Shown here piece after piece: positions 9,229 through 17,902 of a stretch of DNA of 64,000 nucleotides (position 1 is the stretch's first letter; the number at the start of each line of letters is the position of its first letter). This DNA comes from Methylobacterium phyllostachyos (GTDB taxonomy: Bacteria > Pseudomonadota > Alphaproteobacteria > Rhizobiales > Beijerinckiaceae): contig NZ_FNHS01000004.1 in assembly GCF_900103445.1 (NCBI RefSeq), forward strand, positions 1 to 64,000. The letters run 5' to 3'. The position numbers and the translations under genes were made by a program. The notes beneath the pieces were generated by a model. The model was not told where the DNA came from. It saw nothing but the letters and a program-made list of their open reading frames with translations, and made no database searches.

Positions 9229-10035
9229 TCACGGTTTTGCATGCGCCGCGTCGATCGCATCGGTCAGGATCGGGCTCGCGCCCTCGCTCCGCAGCACGGC
9301 GTTCGGAATGACGACTGCGTCGGCGCAGGCCTGAACGACATGTGCGAGGTCGAACTGGACGGCGAGGCCACCAGCCTTGGCGTCGAGCCACGCCATCATG
9401 GCGGGAGGCGAGTCGTCGAACATCTTCTCGGCGACCGCCTTGCGGCATTCCGAGTCGTCACCGTCGCGCTTGGAACCGCCCGCCTTGGGGCGATAGAACC
9501 GAAGATACAGGGCGTGCAACCTCTGGGAGGCGAGCGTGACCATCTTGGTCCCGTCCGAACCCTCCGCGAGGGCGACCTTGCCGGTCAGGGCTGGAGGTAG
9601 CAGCGTGGTCCAGTCAACCGGTGCGCCAGTGGTCATGTCGTAGACGATCGACATGGTGCCGACGTCCGGATGGGCCCCACCGCAGAAGACGTCGTCGGTG
9701 ATCGCGAAACTCACGAAGCGAGGGCCGCGCATCGGCGTTTGAATCGTCCGGGTCCAACCGCTGTGCGCACCGCCCTCGGTCCGGCACGCCTGATCAGCCT
9801 TGCGCACCTTGCCGTCGAGGGCCCGCAGAGCGGCGTTGATGCGGCGCTCTGCATCGTCGGCCGGCGCATCGATCTGCGGCATCGCCGCGATACCGGACCT
9901 CAGGTCCGGCATTGCCTTCAGCACCACCAGCCGATCGGCCGCGCAGGCCGGGAAGGCCAAGACGAACAAGAGGCCTCCCGTGCTGGCGCCACGCAGGCAC
10001 ACCGTTAGGGGTCGGTAGATCAAGCGCATCGTCAC
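9229..10035 (-). CDS. Secreted protein of unknown function (possibly DUF3298/RsiV-like)
   Basis: A 268-residue protein with a clear signal peptide (hydrophobic GGLLFVLAFPACAA) and then a soluble region with five cysteines. The central part, with VSFAITDDVFCGGAHPDVG, YDMTTGAPVDWTTLL and a later paired Cys segment, resembles the DUF3298/PdaC type of secreted domain, in which the phrase GGAHP is typical. Two starts are possible, GTG at 10035 and ATG at 10029; an AGGA lies 5 or 11 bases upstream respectively, so neither is decided. It is upstream of putA on the same strand with a 108-base gap and is divergent from the reductase at 10173. No function can be assigned. Confidence 0.75.
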   Translation of the reverse strand: MTMRLIYRPLTVCLRGASTGGLLFVLAFPACAADRLVVLKAMPDLRSGIAAMPQIDAPADDAERRINAALRALDGKVRKADQACRTEGGAHSGWTRTIQTPMRGPRFVSFAITDDVFCGGAHPDVGTMSIVYDMTTGAPVDWTTLLPPALTGKVALAEGSDGTKMVTLASQRLHALYLRFYRPKAGGSKRDGDDSECRKAVAEKMFDDSPPAMMAWLDAKAGGLAVQFDLAHVVQACADAVVIPNAVLRSEGASPILTDAIDAAHAKP

Positions 10036-10172
10036 ACCGTTCCTGATCGAATCGGGACTGGCTCGGGGGCATTGGCCGTCCGGCCAGGGCCGGGGTCAAG
10101 GATCGATGCGCCCGATGTCAGCGTCGAACGGCGCGCTTTGACACACGCGGTCACAGTGGCAGAACCCGCACC

Positions 10173-11219
10173 ATGGGCACGATCCTCATCTACGGCGCCA
10201 CGGGCTACACCGGCACGCTCCTCGCGCAACACGCCGTGGCACAGGGTCTGCGACCGATCTTGGGCGGGCGCGATCCGGATAAGCTGGGGCCGCTGGGGAC
10301 GCGCCTCGGTCTCGAAACGCGCGTCGCGCGCCTGGACGAGCCGGAGCGTCTGCGCACGGCGCTGGCTGGGATCGCGGCCGTGATTCACGCTGCCGGCCCG
10401 TTCTCGAAGACGGCGCGGCCGATGGCGGATGCATGCCTCGCCACGGGCGCGCATTACGTCGATATCACCGGCGAGATCAGTGTCCTGGAGGCACTCGCGG
10501 CGCGGGGCGCTGAGGCGAAGGCGGCCGGCATCGTGCTCCTGCCGGCAGCGGGCTTCGACGTGGTGCCGAGCGATTGCCTTGCGGCCCATGTGGTCCGGCG
10601 GCTTCCCGGTGCGACCCATCTGCGGATCTCGATTGGCGGCTTCGGCGGCTTCAGCCGGGGCACCGCCCGCACCATGGTCGAGGGTATTGCCTGGGGGACG
10701 CGGGTGCGCCGGAACGGCCAGATCGTCGAGTTGCGGAGCCCGCCCCGAGGCAGCGCCGATTTCGGCCGCGGCCCGCGCCGGACCGTAGGTCTCGGCTGGG
10801 GCGACGTGTCGAGTGCGTGGTACTCGACCGGCGTCCCCAACATCGACGTGTATTTCGAGGCTTTCCCCGCCATGGCGGCTGCGGCCGGCCTGCCGGCGGG
10901 CATCCGGAGAGTCATCGCAGGCGGTATAGCGCAGCGGCTGATCAACCGCGGTATCGACCGGCTGCCGGAGGGGCCATCCGAAGTCGCGCGAGAAACGGCG
11001 CGCAGCACGTTTCTGGCCGAAGCCTGGGATGACGAAGGGCGAAGGGCGGCCAGCCGCCTGGAGACGCCCGAGGGCTATACCCTTACGGTCGCGACAGCCC
11101 TGGCGGTAGCCTGCCGCGTCGCCTCCGGTGCGGTGCCGACAGGCTTCCATACGCCGGTGACCGCTCTCGGGCCGGACTTTATACTGGATTTCCCTGACGT
11201 GGCGCGGACGGACCTCTGA
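10173..11219 (+). CDS. Saccharopine dehydrogenase-like NAD(P)-binding reductase
   Basis: A 348-residue protein of the saccharopine dehydrogenase / trans-acting enoyl reductase type. The start MGTILIYGATGYTGTLLA holds a Rossmann dinucleotide loop (GATGYTG). Other family marks are GGRDPDKL, VIHAAGPFSKTARPMADACLATGAHYVDITGE and LLPAAGFDVVPSDCLA. These residues are shared with the membrane-associated oxidoreductases of this family rather than with true lysine-pathway saccharopine dehydrogenases. The gene stands alone, divergent from the secreted protein at 10035, and is the last GC-rich gene before the AT-rich segment. The substrate is unknown. Confidence 0.9.
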   Translation: MGTILIYGATGYTGTLLAQHAVAQGLRPILGGRDPDKLGPLGTRLGLETRVARLDEPERLRTALAGIAAVIHAAGPFSKTARPMADACLATGAHYVDITGEISVLEALAARGAEAKAAGIVLLPAAGFDVVPSDCLAAHVVRRLPGATHLRISIGGFGGFSRGTARTMVEGIAWGTRVRRNGQIVELRSPPRGSADFGRGPRRTVGLGWGDVSSAWYSTGVPNIDVYFEAFPAMAAAAGLPAGIRRVIAGGIAQRLINRGIDRLPEGPSEVARETARSTFLAEAWDDEGRRAASRLETPEGYTLTVATALAVACRVASGAVPTGFHTPVTALGPDFILDFPDVARTDL

Positions 11220-11600
11220 ACGCCCGCCAAAGTAAACGTCTAATAACTCCGGAACAAATTCGAGTTTGTAAAACCAGAATTCCTGATTTTGTTTGATGAT
11301 AAACAGTCTTCGACGATAGAGTTGAACACATTTCAATTCTAATTATTTATGCCAATTATGGGTAATACCGATGCTGTCGTCCAGAGCATAATGACCGGTA
11401 TTATTACGCCCTTATCGCAAAATCTGTAAAAGACAAGGCGCATATAAGTTATCATACCAATTGCACAAGATACATCATTCAAGTTTGCAGTTAAAAGAGA
11501 TCTTTAACGTTCTTATCTACAGTCTATAAATTCGTGTTGCATTCTTCCGATAGGTCTGTAAAGAGCAGGTCATGTTGTTTATTGCCGACGGCAAAGTATC
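11220..11600. promoter_or_regulatory. AT-rich intergenic region upstream of the sugar-modification genes
   Basis: This 380-base stretch is much richer in A and T than the rest of the window and holds no gene. It contains an inverted repeat of 8 bp (TAATACCG at 11363-11370 against CGGTATTA at 11396-11403), which could end the preceding transcript. A perfect short palindrome, TTGCCGACGGCAA at 11582-11594, lies six bases before the start of the epimerase gene. The promoter of the three following genes is likely here, but no -35/-10 pair can be named with confidence. Confidence 0.55.
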
Positions 11601-12494
11601 ATGAGTTCGCGTATACCTAATAGTCAACTCCGCAAAGATCCTTCCATATTAATATTTGGTGGAACTGGCTACATAGGAAGTCGGCTGTATTTGCATCTGA
11701 AGAAAAGATACACATCTGTCGACACTGTTGATCTTGAGTCTCGCGGCAATTTTGTGAGCAATGATAATGTGAAAATCGATTACAATCACTTTCCAGCACA
11801 TAAACTTCGGCGGTATGATGTTATTATTCTACTTGCTGCTCATTCCAACGTCAAACAATCTGTTGCTGATCCATTTGGTGCAATCGACAATAATCTCACC
11901 AAGTTTGTGAACTTGATAAGCAAGCTCGATAGCCAGAAACTGTTGTATGCAAGTTCATCCAGTATCTATACAGGCGTCGGCGGAGTGGCAGTCGATGAAG
12001 GCTGGAAGACCTTTAACTTCAGCAACATGTACGATTTCTCCAAGTACGCTTGCGACGGGATCGCGTCGTTGTTGTACGAAAACGCTTACGCTCTGAGATT
12101 CGGCACGGTCTGCGGCGCATCCCCGAATCTGCGTCCGGATTTGATGATCAATGCGATGGTCAAGGATGCGATCGAGGTAGGAAAAATAAAGATTTTCAAT
12201 GGACACGTCCGTCGTCCAATTTTAGGCATTTCTGATTTATGCATGGCAATCGATCTGATTTTGTCTAACAATGCTGCGCCCGGAATTTACAACCTGTGCA
12301 GCTTCAACGCCTCGGTCTCAGAAATTGCCGAGCGCATCGCTACTTATCTCAAATGCAATACTGAAGTGCACCCACCGACAGAGACCTACGATTTTAGCAT
12401 GGAAAATAAAAAAGCAGCTACAGAGCTTGGTTTCTGCCCAACCGCGACTGTCGAAACAATAGTTGACGAGTTAGTTGAACACTACAAAAAGTAG
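11601..12494 (+). CDS. NAD-dependent epimerase/dehydratase (extended SDR)
   Basis: A 297-residue extended short-chain dehydrogenase of the kind that changes nucleotide sugars (epimerase, dehydratase or reductase). The Rossmann motif GGTGYIGSRL is near residues 20-29, LLAAHSNVKQS is the usual sugar-epimerase loop, SSSSIYTG carries the active Ser region and YDFSK the Tyr-x-x-x-Lys pair. The substrate sugar cannot be told. It is the first of three same-strand genes with closely spaced ends. Codon use and base content are AT-rich (about 40-50 % GC in lines I counted), unlike its neighbours, which suggests recent acquisition. No good Shine-Dalgarno precedes the ATG at 11601, so the exact start is open. 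Confidence 0.88.
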   Translation: MSSRIPNSQLRKDPSILIFGGTGYIGSRLYLHLKKRYTSVDTVDLESRGNFVSNDNVKIDYNHFPAHKLRRYDVIILLAAHSNVKQSVADPFGAIDNNLTKFVNLISKLDSQKLLYASSSSIYTGVGGVAVDEGWKTFNFSNMYDFSKYACDGIASLLYENAYALRFGTVCGASPNLRPDLMINAMVKDAIEVGKIKIFNGHVRRPILGISDLCMAIDLILSNNAAPGIYNLCSFNASVSEIAERIATYLKCNTEVHPPTETYDFSMENKKAATELGFCPTATVETIVDELVEHYKK

Positions 12495-12503
12495 GAGGCA
12501 TTT

Positions 12504-13718
12504 TTGGATTATAAAGATCTTATCCGCTGCGTCGCCTGCGATAGCGAGGATTTGCATACATATCTAGATCTCGGATCCCAGCCTCTCGCAAACTCATGTC
12601 ATCCACCGGGTCAACAACTCGACCTCTATCCACTTGCCGTACGTGTCTGTACGCGGTGCTGGCATAGCCAACTATCTGCTGCCGTTGATCCCTCGAAATT
12701 GTTCGAACACTACCTTTACGTTAGTGGGACGACTCAGACGCTCAAAGCATATTTTGCAGATTTTGTCTTGAAGGTCGAAGCTATACTCGGCCGGCAGCAC
12801 CTTCGTGTTCTCGACATCGCAAGCAATGATGGAAGTTTGTTGCAAGAGTTTAAAGATCGGTCGCACATTGTTCAAGGCGTCGATCCAGCAAAGAATCTGG
12901 CAGAATTGTCAGCTGCCAAAGGCGTTCCAACGCGGGTTGCATACTGGTCGTCAGATATCGCAGCTTCGTTTGATGAAAAATTTGATGTAATTGTCACAAT
13001 GAATGTATTGGGACACGTGTCCGATCCGCTTTCTTTCCTGCAAGCTTGCGCTGATTCAATTGACGAGCAAGGCAGGATCTTCATCCAAACTTCTCAGGCC
13101 TTGATGCTTCAGAACGGCGAATTTGACACTATCTACCATGAGCATCATTCGTTCTTTACCTGCAATTCCTTCAGAGAACTTTCCCGGCGTGCGGGTTTGA
13201 AATTGATCAATATCGAATACGTTCCTGTCCACGGCACGTCTTACCTGTTTGAACTCGCACGGGAGGAAAGCGACGCAACTTCCAAAGCTCCATTCGCGAT
13301 AGAACAGCAAGAGAAATTGCTTGGATATTACGAACTGCCGACATATATCCGCTTCGCAGAGCGCGCTGTATCAACGGTCAATCTTGTCCGGGATCTTGTC
13401 AGCTGGCACAAATCAGCCGGATACAAAATCATTGGTTACGGTGTTGCCGCGAAGGGAATGACGTTTCTGAATTTTTCTGGTATTGAGCTTAATTATATTA
13501 TTGATGACAATCTACTAAAAGTAGGACTTCTTTTACCCGGAACAAATGTCGAAATCGTAAGCCCCGATATTCTCAATGAAGAACAATGCCCATTGTTCGT
13601 GCTGGTGCTCGCCTGGAATTTCTATTCTGAAATTTCAAACCGCATCAAGCAGGTTCGGTCAAATAAACATGATCGTTTTTTAACTTATTTTCCGAACGTG
13701 CAGATAAATAGCTATTAG
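12504..13718 (+). CDS. SAM-dependent C-methyltransferase (sugar C-methyltransferase type)
   Basis: A 404-residue three-part methyltransferase of the TylCIII/NovU type, which adds a methyl group to C-3 of an NDP-deoxy-keto-sugar. The N-terminal zinc-binding region shows CVACDSED and VCTRCWHSQL (two Cys-x-x-Cys pairs). The SAM fold has LDIASNDGSLL and later VTMNVLGHVSDP, followed by YHEHHSFF, which is typical of the family. A C-terminal Rossmann-like domain has GYGVAAKGMTFLNF. The start is a TTG at 12504 with AGGAGG at 12492-12497, overlapping the stop of the epimerase gene, so translation of the two is coupled. It is AT-rich like its neighbours. Its partner sugar is unknown. Confidence 0.9.
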   Translation: MDYKDLIRCVACDSEDLHTYLDLGSQPLANSCHPPGQQLDLYPLAVRVCTRCWHSQLSAAVDPSKLFEHYLYVSGTTQTLKAYFADFVLKVEAILGRQHLRVLDIASNDGSLLQEFKDRSHIVQGVDPAKNLAELSAAKGVPTRVAYWSSDIAASFDEKFDVIVTMNVLGHVSDPLSFLQACADSIDEQGRIFIQTSQALMLQNGEFDTIYHEHHSFFTCNSFRELSRRAGLKLINIEYVPVHGTSYLFELAREESDATSKAPFAIEQQEKLLGYYELPTYIRFAERAVSTVNLVRDLVSWHKSAGYKIIGYGVAAKGMTFLNFSGIELNYIIDDNLLKVGLLLPGTNVEIVSPDILNEEQCPLFVLVLAWNFYSEISNRIKQVRSNKHDRFLTYFPNVQINSY

Positions 13719-13728
13719 GCTTCATACT

Positions 13729-14532
13729 ATGCCCTTACAAAAAACGGTCATTTCACATTTCTACAATGAAGGCTATCTTATGCGGTGGTGGATCGAACAT
13801 CACCTAAATATGTTCGACCATGGCATTCTGATTGATTATAACTCAACAGATGATACCCGTGACATAATTAACCAATACGCGCCTCATTGGACCGTTGTGA
13901 ATTCGCGCAATTCGCATTTCAGCGCCGTAGATTGCGACGCAGAAGTGATGGACATTGAAAACTCTATCTCCGGCTGGAAAATTGCTCTCAATACGACCGA
14001 ATTTCTTTGCTGTGAAGATCTTGATGGACTCTTGCAGCGGGCAGAAAGCGATGGGGATACGGCACTGGTGAGCCAAGGCGTGATCATCGCAGACCCGATC
14101 AATAAGCGTCTGCCTGAGCCAGACAGATCGAAGAGCCTCGTTGCACAGCACCATTTTGGTTTTTTCGAAGCCGATGAAGTCCTGAGTTTTCTACGCTTCC
14201 GATCGAGAGAGCGTTTGCTGCACTGTCGAATGGACGGTGCTTATCGCCTGGGCCGGCATGAAACATATCATACCGGCGTGAAACAATGTGATGATCTTCT
14301 CGTGTTATGGTTCGGGTTCGGTCCCTGGACTGAAGATATGATTGCTCGAAAACTCAACATTAAACATAGAATTCCGCAGAAAGATCGGGAACTCAAACTT
14401 GGATTTCATCATTTATTAGATTATCAAGAACTAGAAATACTGCGGCAAACGGAAGCGGAAAAAGCGCAGGATCTGCGTAACGTCGAGGTTTATCGGCGAG
14501 CAACCAAACATTGCTTCGGATCGATCGTCTGA
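13729..14532 (+). CDS. Glycosyltransferase family 2-like protein (GT92/DUF23 style)
   Basis: A 267-residue glycosyltransferase-like protein. It opens with KTVISHFYNEGYLMRWWIEHHLNMFDHGILIDYNSTDDT, in which the phrases NEG..L..WI.HH and IDYNSTDDT are the usual nucleotide-sugar end of GT2_4/GT92 enzymes. The segment LCCEDLDG is in the place of the metal-binding Asp-x-Asp. The protein begins 10 bases after the methyltransferase stop and is the last gene of the AT-rich trio. It probably transfers the sugar made by the two preceding enzymes onto a surface glycan, but acceptor and donor are unknown. There are no membrane segments. Confidence 0.85.
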   Translation: MPLQKTVISHFYNEGYLMRWWIEHHLNMFDHGILIDYNSTDDTRDIINQYAPHWTVVNSRNSHFSAVDCDAEVMDIENSISGWKIALNTTEFLCCEDLDGLLQRAESDGDTALVSQGVIIADPINKRLPEPDRSKSLVAQHHFGFFEADEVLSFLRFRSRERLLHCRMDGAYRLGRHETYHTGVKQCDDLLVLWFGFGPWTEDMIARKLNIKHRIPQKDRELKLGFHHLLDYQELEILRQTEAEKAQDLRNVEVYRRATKHCFGSIV

Positions 14533-14799
14533 GGGCTCAAACAGCGACGACGTTTGATCCCCATGACGATGACTGTCGAGCCCGTGCGATCGATCAACGG
14601 CCAGGAACTTGTCCCGAATGGGCTTAAGCAGCGATACGCCCTCTGGGACGTGCTGTTCTTGCATCCCGCACCCCGGCTCCTCCTTGCCACGCCTCGCTGG
14701 ACGTATGTGGAATGAACCGATGCTCTCAAGCGTGGGGTGTGAGCACTTCAAGTGATCCATGTGCGACGCTGCTGTCTTCCAATGAGACACCGACGCCAT

Positions 14800-15514
14800 T
14801 CACGAGATCTCGCGGATCAGCTTCGCAATGATGGCGCGCCCGAACGCCTCGAAGCTGTCGGCGCTCATAACGAACGCGCCCTCGCCGCCGATCACGAGGT
14901 TTCGATAATAGGCCGTCAGTCCTCCAGCGGGATTGGTGTGCGCCTTCAGAAAGTCCGGCTGGCCCTCCGGATCGGTGAGGAACACGATGCCATTGACCGT
15001 GATCCCGGCCGACACGGCGGCGTCCCGGGCATCCGCGATCGGGCGCCCGGCATTGCCGGTGCCATCACCGGAGATATCGATGACCTTCCGCTCGGTTCGG
15101 AACGGCGCCTTCGTCAGCAGATCGGCAGCAAAATCAATGGCTGAACCGATGGCGGTGCGACCATAAAAGGGTCGCGGTACGGCGGCGAGCCGTGCGGCGA
15201 AAACGTCTGCATCCCGTGCAGCGCCGATGATCATCCAGTCGACCGCGACCCGTTGCTCTCCGGGTCCGGCCCAGTCGAACAGGGCGACGCCAATACGGCC
15301 GACCGCGCCGTCCGCGATCGCGCAGGATCCGGGGATTGGCGAAGGCCTCAACATAACCGCGCCGTTCGAGATCGAAGCGCGCCTCGCTGATGCTCAAGGA
15401 AACATCGACCGCCAGCACCAGCAACATGTCGACCTCCTGATCGGCGGCGACGGCGCGGCGTCTCGTTAGCGACAAGGCCGCCAGTAAACCGGACAGGAGG
15501 TGGCGTCGCCGCAT
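14800..15514 (-). pseudogene. DUF1194 family protein, broken by a frameshift
   Basis: Two overlapping minus-strand frames together make one DUF1194 protein, a secreted von Willebrand factor A-like domain of unknown role. The first part starts at the ATG at 15514, has a twin-arginine-like RRRHLLSGLL signal and the metal-site phrase VLAVDVSLS, and reads to GYVEAFANPRIL. The family text then continues in another frame as AIADGAVGRIGVALFDWAG and on to RKVIDISGDGTGN and the end at 14800. The change of frame falls near 15315-15325 within CGCGATCGCG, and loss of one CG pair would explain it. Without the break the protein would be about 240 residues. It could be a true pseudogene or an error in the sequence. 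Confidence 0.8.
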
Positions 15515-15742
15515 GGTCGACACACGATGAGAGACGCGGTGAACGAGGACGTCCGCCATTCATGCAATGGGCCTGCCGTGACGCCGGTTCACGATGCGCG
15601 CCGCGCTGAGGACATCGCTCCCATTGGTTCCGTGCAACGCCGTCCGAGCAGCGCAGCTTTTGGCCCCATCCTGCCGAGCTCTGCCCGCACTACCTCGGAT
15701 CGGATCTGGCGCGACCTGCGCCGCCAACTCCGAGATACACCC

Positions 15743-15964
15743 ATGCATCTTCTTCACCGGATCGGCCGTTTCATCGAGAGCCTCATCGTCGCATCGGTGA
15801 TCGGCACCGTTGCTCTGGTCGGCCGCATTATCGACGCAACGATCGGCTTGGTGGGCCGTCAGTCTGATCGCCTCGATGAGAAGCTCGCCGACCTCGCCCG
15901 CGAGTCGAAGGCGCGGCACAGGCAGCAGGGTCGCCGCCAGATCGACCCGATCAGCCTCGACTAG
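15743..15964 (+). CDS. Small membrane protein of unknown function
   Basis: A possible 73-residue protein with a single hydrophobic segment (SLIVASVIGTVALVGRIID) followed by a charged, Arg/Lys-rich tail. The frame is open further upstream to 15500, but the upstream part has no family look and overlaps the DUF1194 gene region. No strong ribosome site is seen. It is convergent with the DUF1223 gene and divergent from the broken DUF1194 gene. I do not recognise a family; the amphipathic pattern makes it more likely than chance to be real, but only modestly so. Confidence 0.45.
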   Translation: MHLLHRIGRFIESLIVASVIGTVALVGRIIDATIGLVGRQSDRLDEKLADLARESKARHRQQGRRQIDPISLD

Positions 15965-15998
15965 GCCGCCGTGTTTCGGCAGCCACGCGCAGGAGCTC

Positions 15999-16766
15999 CT
16001 AGAGTCCGGGCCCCTTCGCCGCGCCGATGATACGGCCGGGACGGGTGTCGCCGCCGCACTGGAGCAGCACGACCCAGCTGTCCGCGTCGGCGATCTCGGC
16101 CTGTTTGTCGGGGACGTTGAAGCTGATCGTCTGGCCGTTCCAATGGCCAAGATGTTGCAGACCCCGAACGATGTTGACGTAGGTCGTGGTCCGACCACCG
16201 TTCTCACCGGCTTGGATCGCGACCGACCGGCTGCGCAGCACCGGGACGAGCCAGACTTCACCGCGCGATTCGGCCTTGAGATCCGGCGCAGCCCCGATTT
16301 CGATCAGAATCTGATCCCCGCGGACTTGGCTCTGGACGGGAACCGGCAGTGCGCCATGCTGGAAGGTGTCGCGCATCAGCCTGTCGAGGGTGGCCCTGTC
16401 GGACCCCACCGCCACACCGCTACCATCCACTACGGCCTGCGGCGTAAAGACCTGCCGCGCGCCGCGTCCCCGCGCATAGGCGCGCTGCCGCTCAGTGAGC
16501 GGGCGCGATGCCAGCGTGTCCTTCCATCCCAAATAATCCCAGTAGGTCACCGGTAGGGTCAGGGCGATCACCCCGGGTTGTCGGGCCAGATCGCGCAGGA
16601 CCGGATCGGCCGAGCGGCAAGCTCCGCAGCCCTGGCTGGTGAACAGTTCCACCACGGCGCGGACCGGCTCGGCCCGCGCCTCGACTGTAGAGGTTGCGGC
16701 GGCAAGCAGTATGGCAGCGCACAGAGCGCGGCGGTCGCAGATCGGGGCGCGGTCCCGAGGCGTCAT
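15999..16766 (-). CDS. DUF1223 thioredoxin-like secreted protein
   Basis: A 255-residue protein of the DUF1223 family, which has a thioredoxin-like fold. It has a signal peptide (ALCAAILLAAATSTVEARA) and then VVELFTSQGCGACRSADPVL with a Cys-x-x-Cys pair (CGAC) in the thioredoxin position, followed by TLPVTYWDYLGWKDTLASRP and YTPQ-like FTPQAVVDG, which are the family marks. It probably acts in the periplasm as a redox protein, although its partners are not known. It begins 7 bases after the lpxXL-type acyltransferase stop, so it is probably the last gene of that operon. Confidence 0.92.
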   Translation of the reverse strand: MTPRDRAPICDRRALCAAILLAAATSTVEARAEPVRAVVELFTSQGCGACRSADPVLRDLARQPGVIALTLPVTYWDYLGWKDTLASRPLTERQRAYARGRGARQVFTPQAVVDGSGVAVGSDRATLDRLMRDTFQHGALPVPVQSQVRGDQILIEIGAAPDLKAESRGEVWLVPVLRSRSVAIQAGENGGRTTTYVNIVRGLQHLGHWNGQTISFNVPDKQAEIADADSWVVLLQCGGDTRPGRIIGAAKGPGL

Positions 16767-16773
16767 CGGCGCA

Positions 16774-17781
16774 TCAAAGCGTCTGATCCGCCATCTGTGA
16801 AATCACGTTGGCTTGAGAGGTCTCGACCACCACCCGGGATGCGGCCCGGGAAATAGGCAGCATGTCCGGACGCCACCGTCGATGCATCCAGAGCCACTGG
16901 CCGGGATGCTCCCGGACCCAGCCCTCGACCACGGCGGTCATGGCCTGCATGGCGCCGGGTACGTCGATCGTCCCGTCGGCGGCGCGAGGCAGATCCAGCG
17001 GCGGAGTCAGCTCGAGCCGGAATCGGCCCTCGGGCAGCCGCACGACCCGCACGCCATGGACCGGGCACTGGTAGTGCCGCGCGAGCTTGGCGAGGAGGGG
17101 ATTGGCGAGACAGGGCCGGCCGAGAAACTCAACCACCACGCCGCGGGTGAAATGCTGGTCGATCAGCTGGCCGAGATGGCCACCATTCTCCACGACGTCG
17201 CGCATGGCGAAGACGGCGCCGGGCGTCGAGGCCGCCAGCCCGCCCATGGACCGGCGGCGGACCTCCTGTACCAGGCGGGCAGCGGCCGCATTGTTGGGCG
17301 GACGGAACACGGCGGTCGCGTCCAGGCCGAACCGGGCCGCGCAGATCGCCGGCAATTCCCAATTGGCGAGGTGCGCCGAGAAGATCAGTCCCGGCTGGCC
17401 GTCATCGCGCAAGGCAAAGAAGTGTTCGATCCCCGCCACCTCGGTCCGCAGCGGCCCCGTGGCCGTCGGATCGTAATCGAACAGGGTGTCGAGGTGGGCG
17501 TATTCCGCTCCTGTCCGCCCGAGATTATCCCAGGCTTCCAAGGCGATGCGCCGCCGCTCCGTCTCCGGCATGTCGGGGAAAACCGCCTGCAGGTTGGCCA
17601 GGGCGGTGCGATGGGCCGGCAACAGCGGTCCGATTCGGCGCAGCATCCCGGCACCGAACGCCGTCGATCGCTCCGGCCCGAGAACACGCGCAAGCCAGAC
17701 CAGGGCGCGGATCACCGGAACCATGGCATAGCCCGCCAGGCGCGGGTAGGACCGTTTCAGAAGGAGGGCGAGACGCAGCAC
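16774..17781 (-). CDS. lpxXL: Lipid A very-long-chain acyltransferase (LpxXL type)
   Basis: A 335-residue inner-membrane acyltransferase of the HtrB/LpxL family. In rhizobia the enzyme in this setting, LpxXL, moves the 27-hydroxyoctacosanoyl chain from AcpXL to lipid A. The N-terminal hydrophobic region (MVPVIRALVWLARVLG) anchors it. The catalytic motif HLANWE is present (His-x4-Glu form), followed by VFRPPNN and later GQLIDQHF and the closing HPGQWLWMHRRWR. I chose the GTG at 17781 (VLRLALLLKRSYPRLAG); the frame is open to a GTG at 17832. It follows the alcohol-dehydrogenase-like gene and precedes the DUF1223 gene. The symbol comes from family plus gene context. Confidence 0.85.
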   Translation of the reverse strand: MLRLALLLKRSYPRLAGYAMVPVIRALVWLARVLGPERSTAFGAGMLRRIGPLLPAHRTALANLQAVFPDMPETERRRIALEAWDNLGRTGAEYAHLDTLFDYDPTATGPLRTEVAGIEHFFALRDDGQPGLIFSAHLANWELPAICAARFGLDATAVFRPPNNAAAARLVQEVRRRSMGGLAASTPGAVFAMRDVVENGGHLGQLIDQHFTRGVVVEFLGRPCLANPLLAKLARHYQCPVHGVRVVRLPEGRFRLELTPPLDLPRAADGTIDVPGAMQAMTAVVEGWVREHPGQWLWMHRRWRPDMLPISRAASRVVVETSQANVISQMADQTL

Positions 17782-17902
17782 ATTCGTTTCCCGGGCACGA
17801 TGCGGGCGCCCCCCGACAGACCCGTACGGCACCGTTTACGCGAAGTCCGCGGCGGCGCGAAACGGGCTCGGCCGTACGGGTCAGGCTACCGCAACGCCTG
17901 CG

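Noticed and set aside
14533..14799. Possible insertion-sequence remnant after the AT-rich island
   Set aside because: Translation of both strands gives no transposase motif and no terminal inverted repeats are seen; it is left as unassigned gap.
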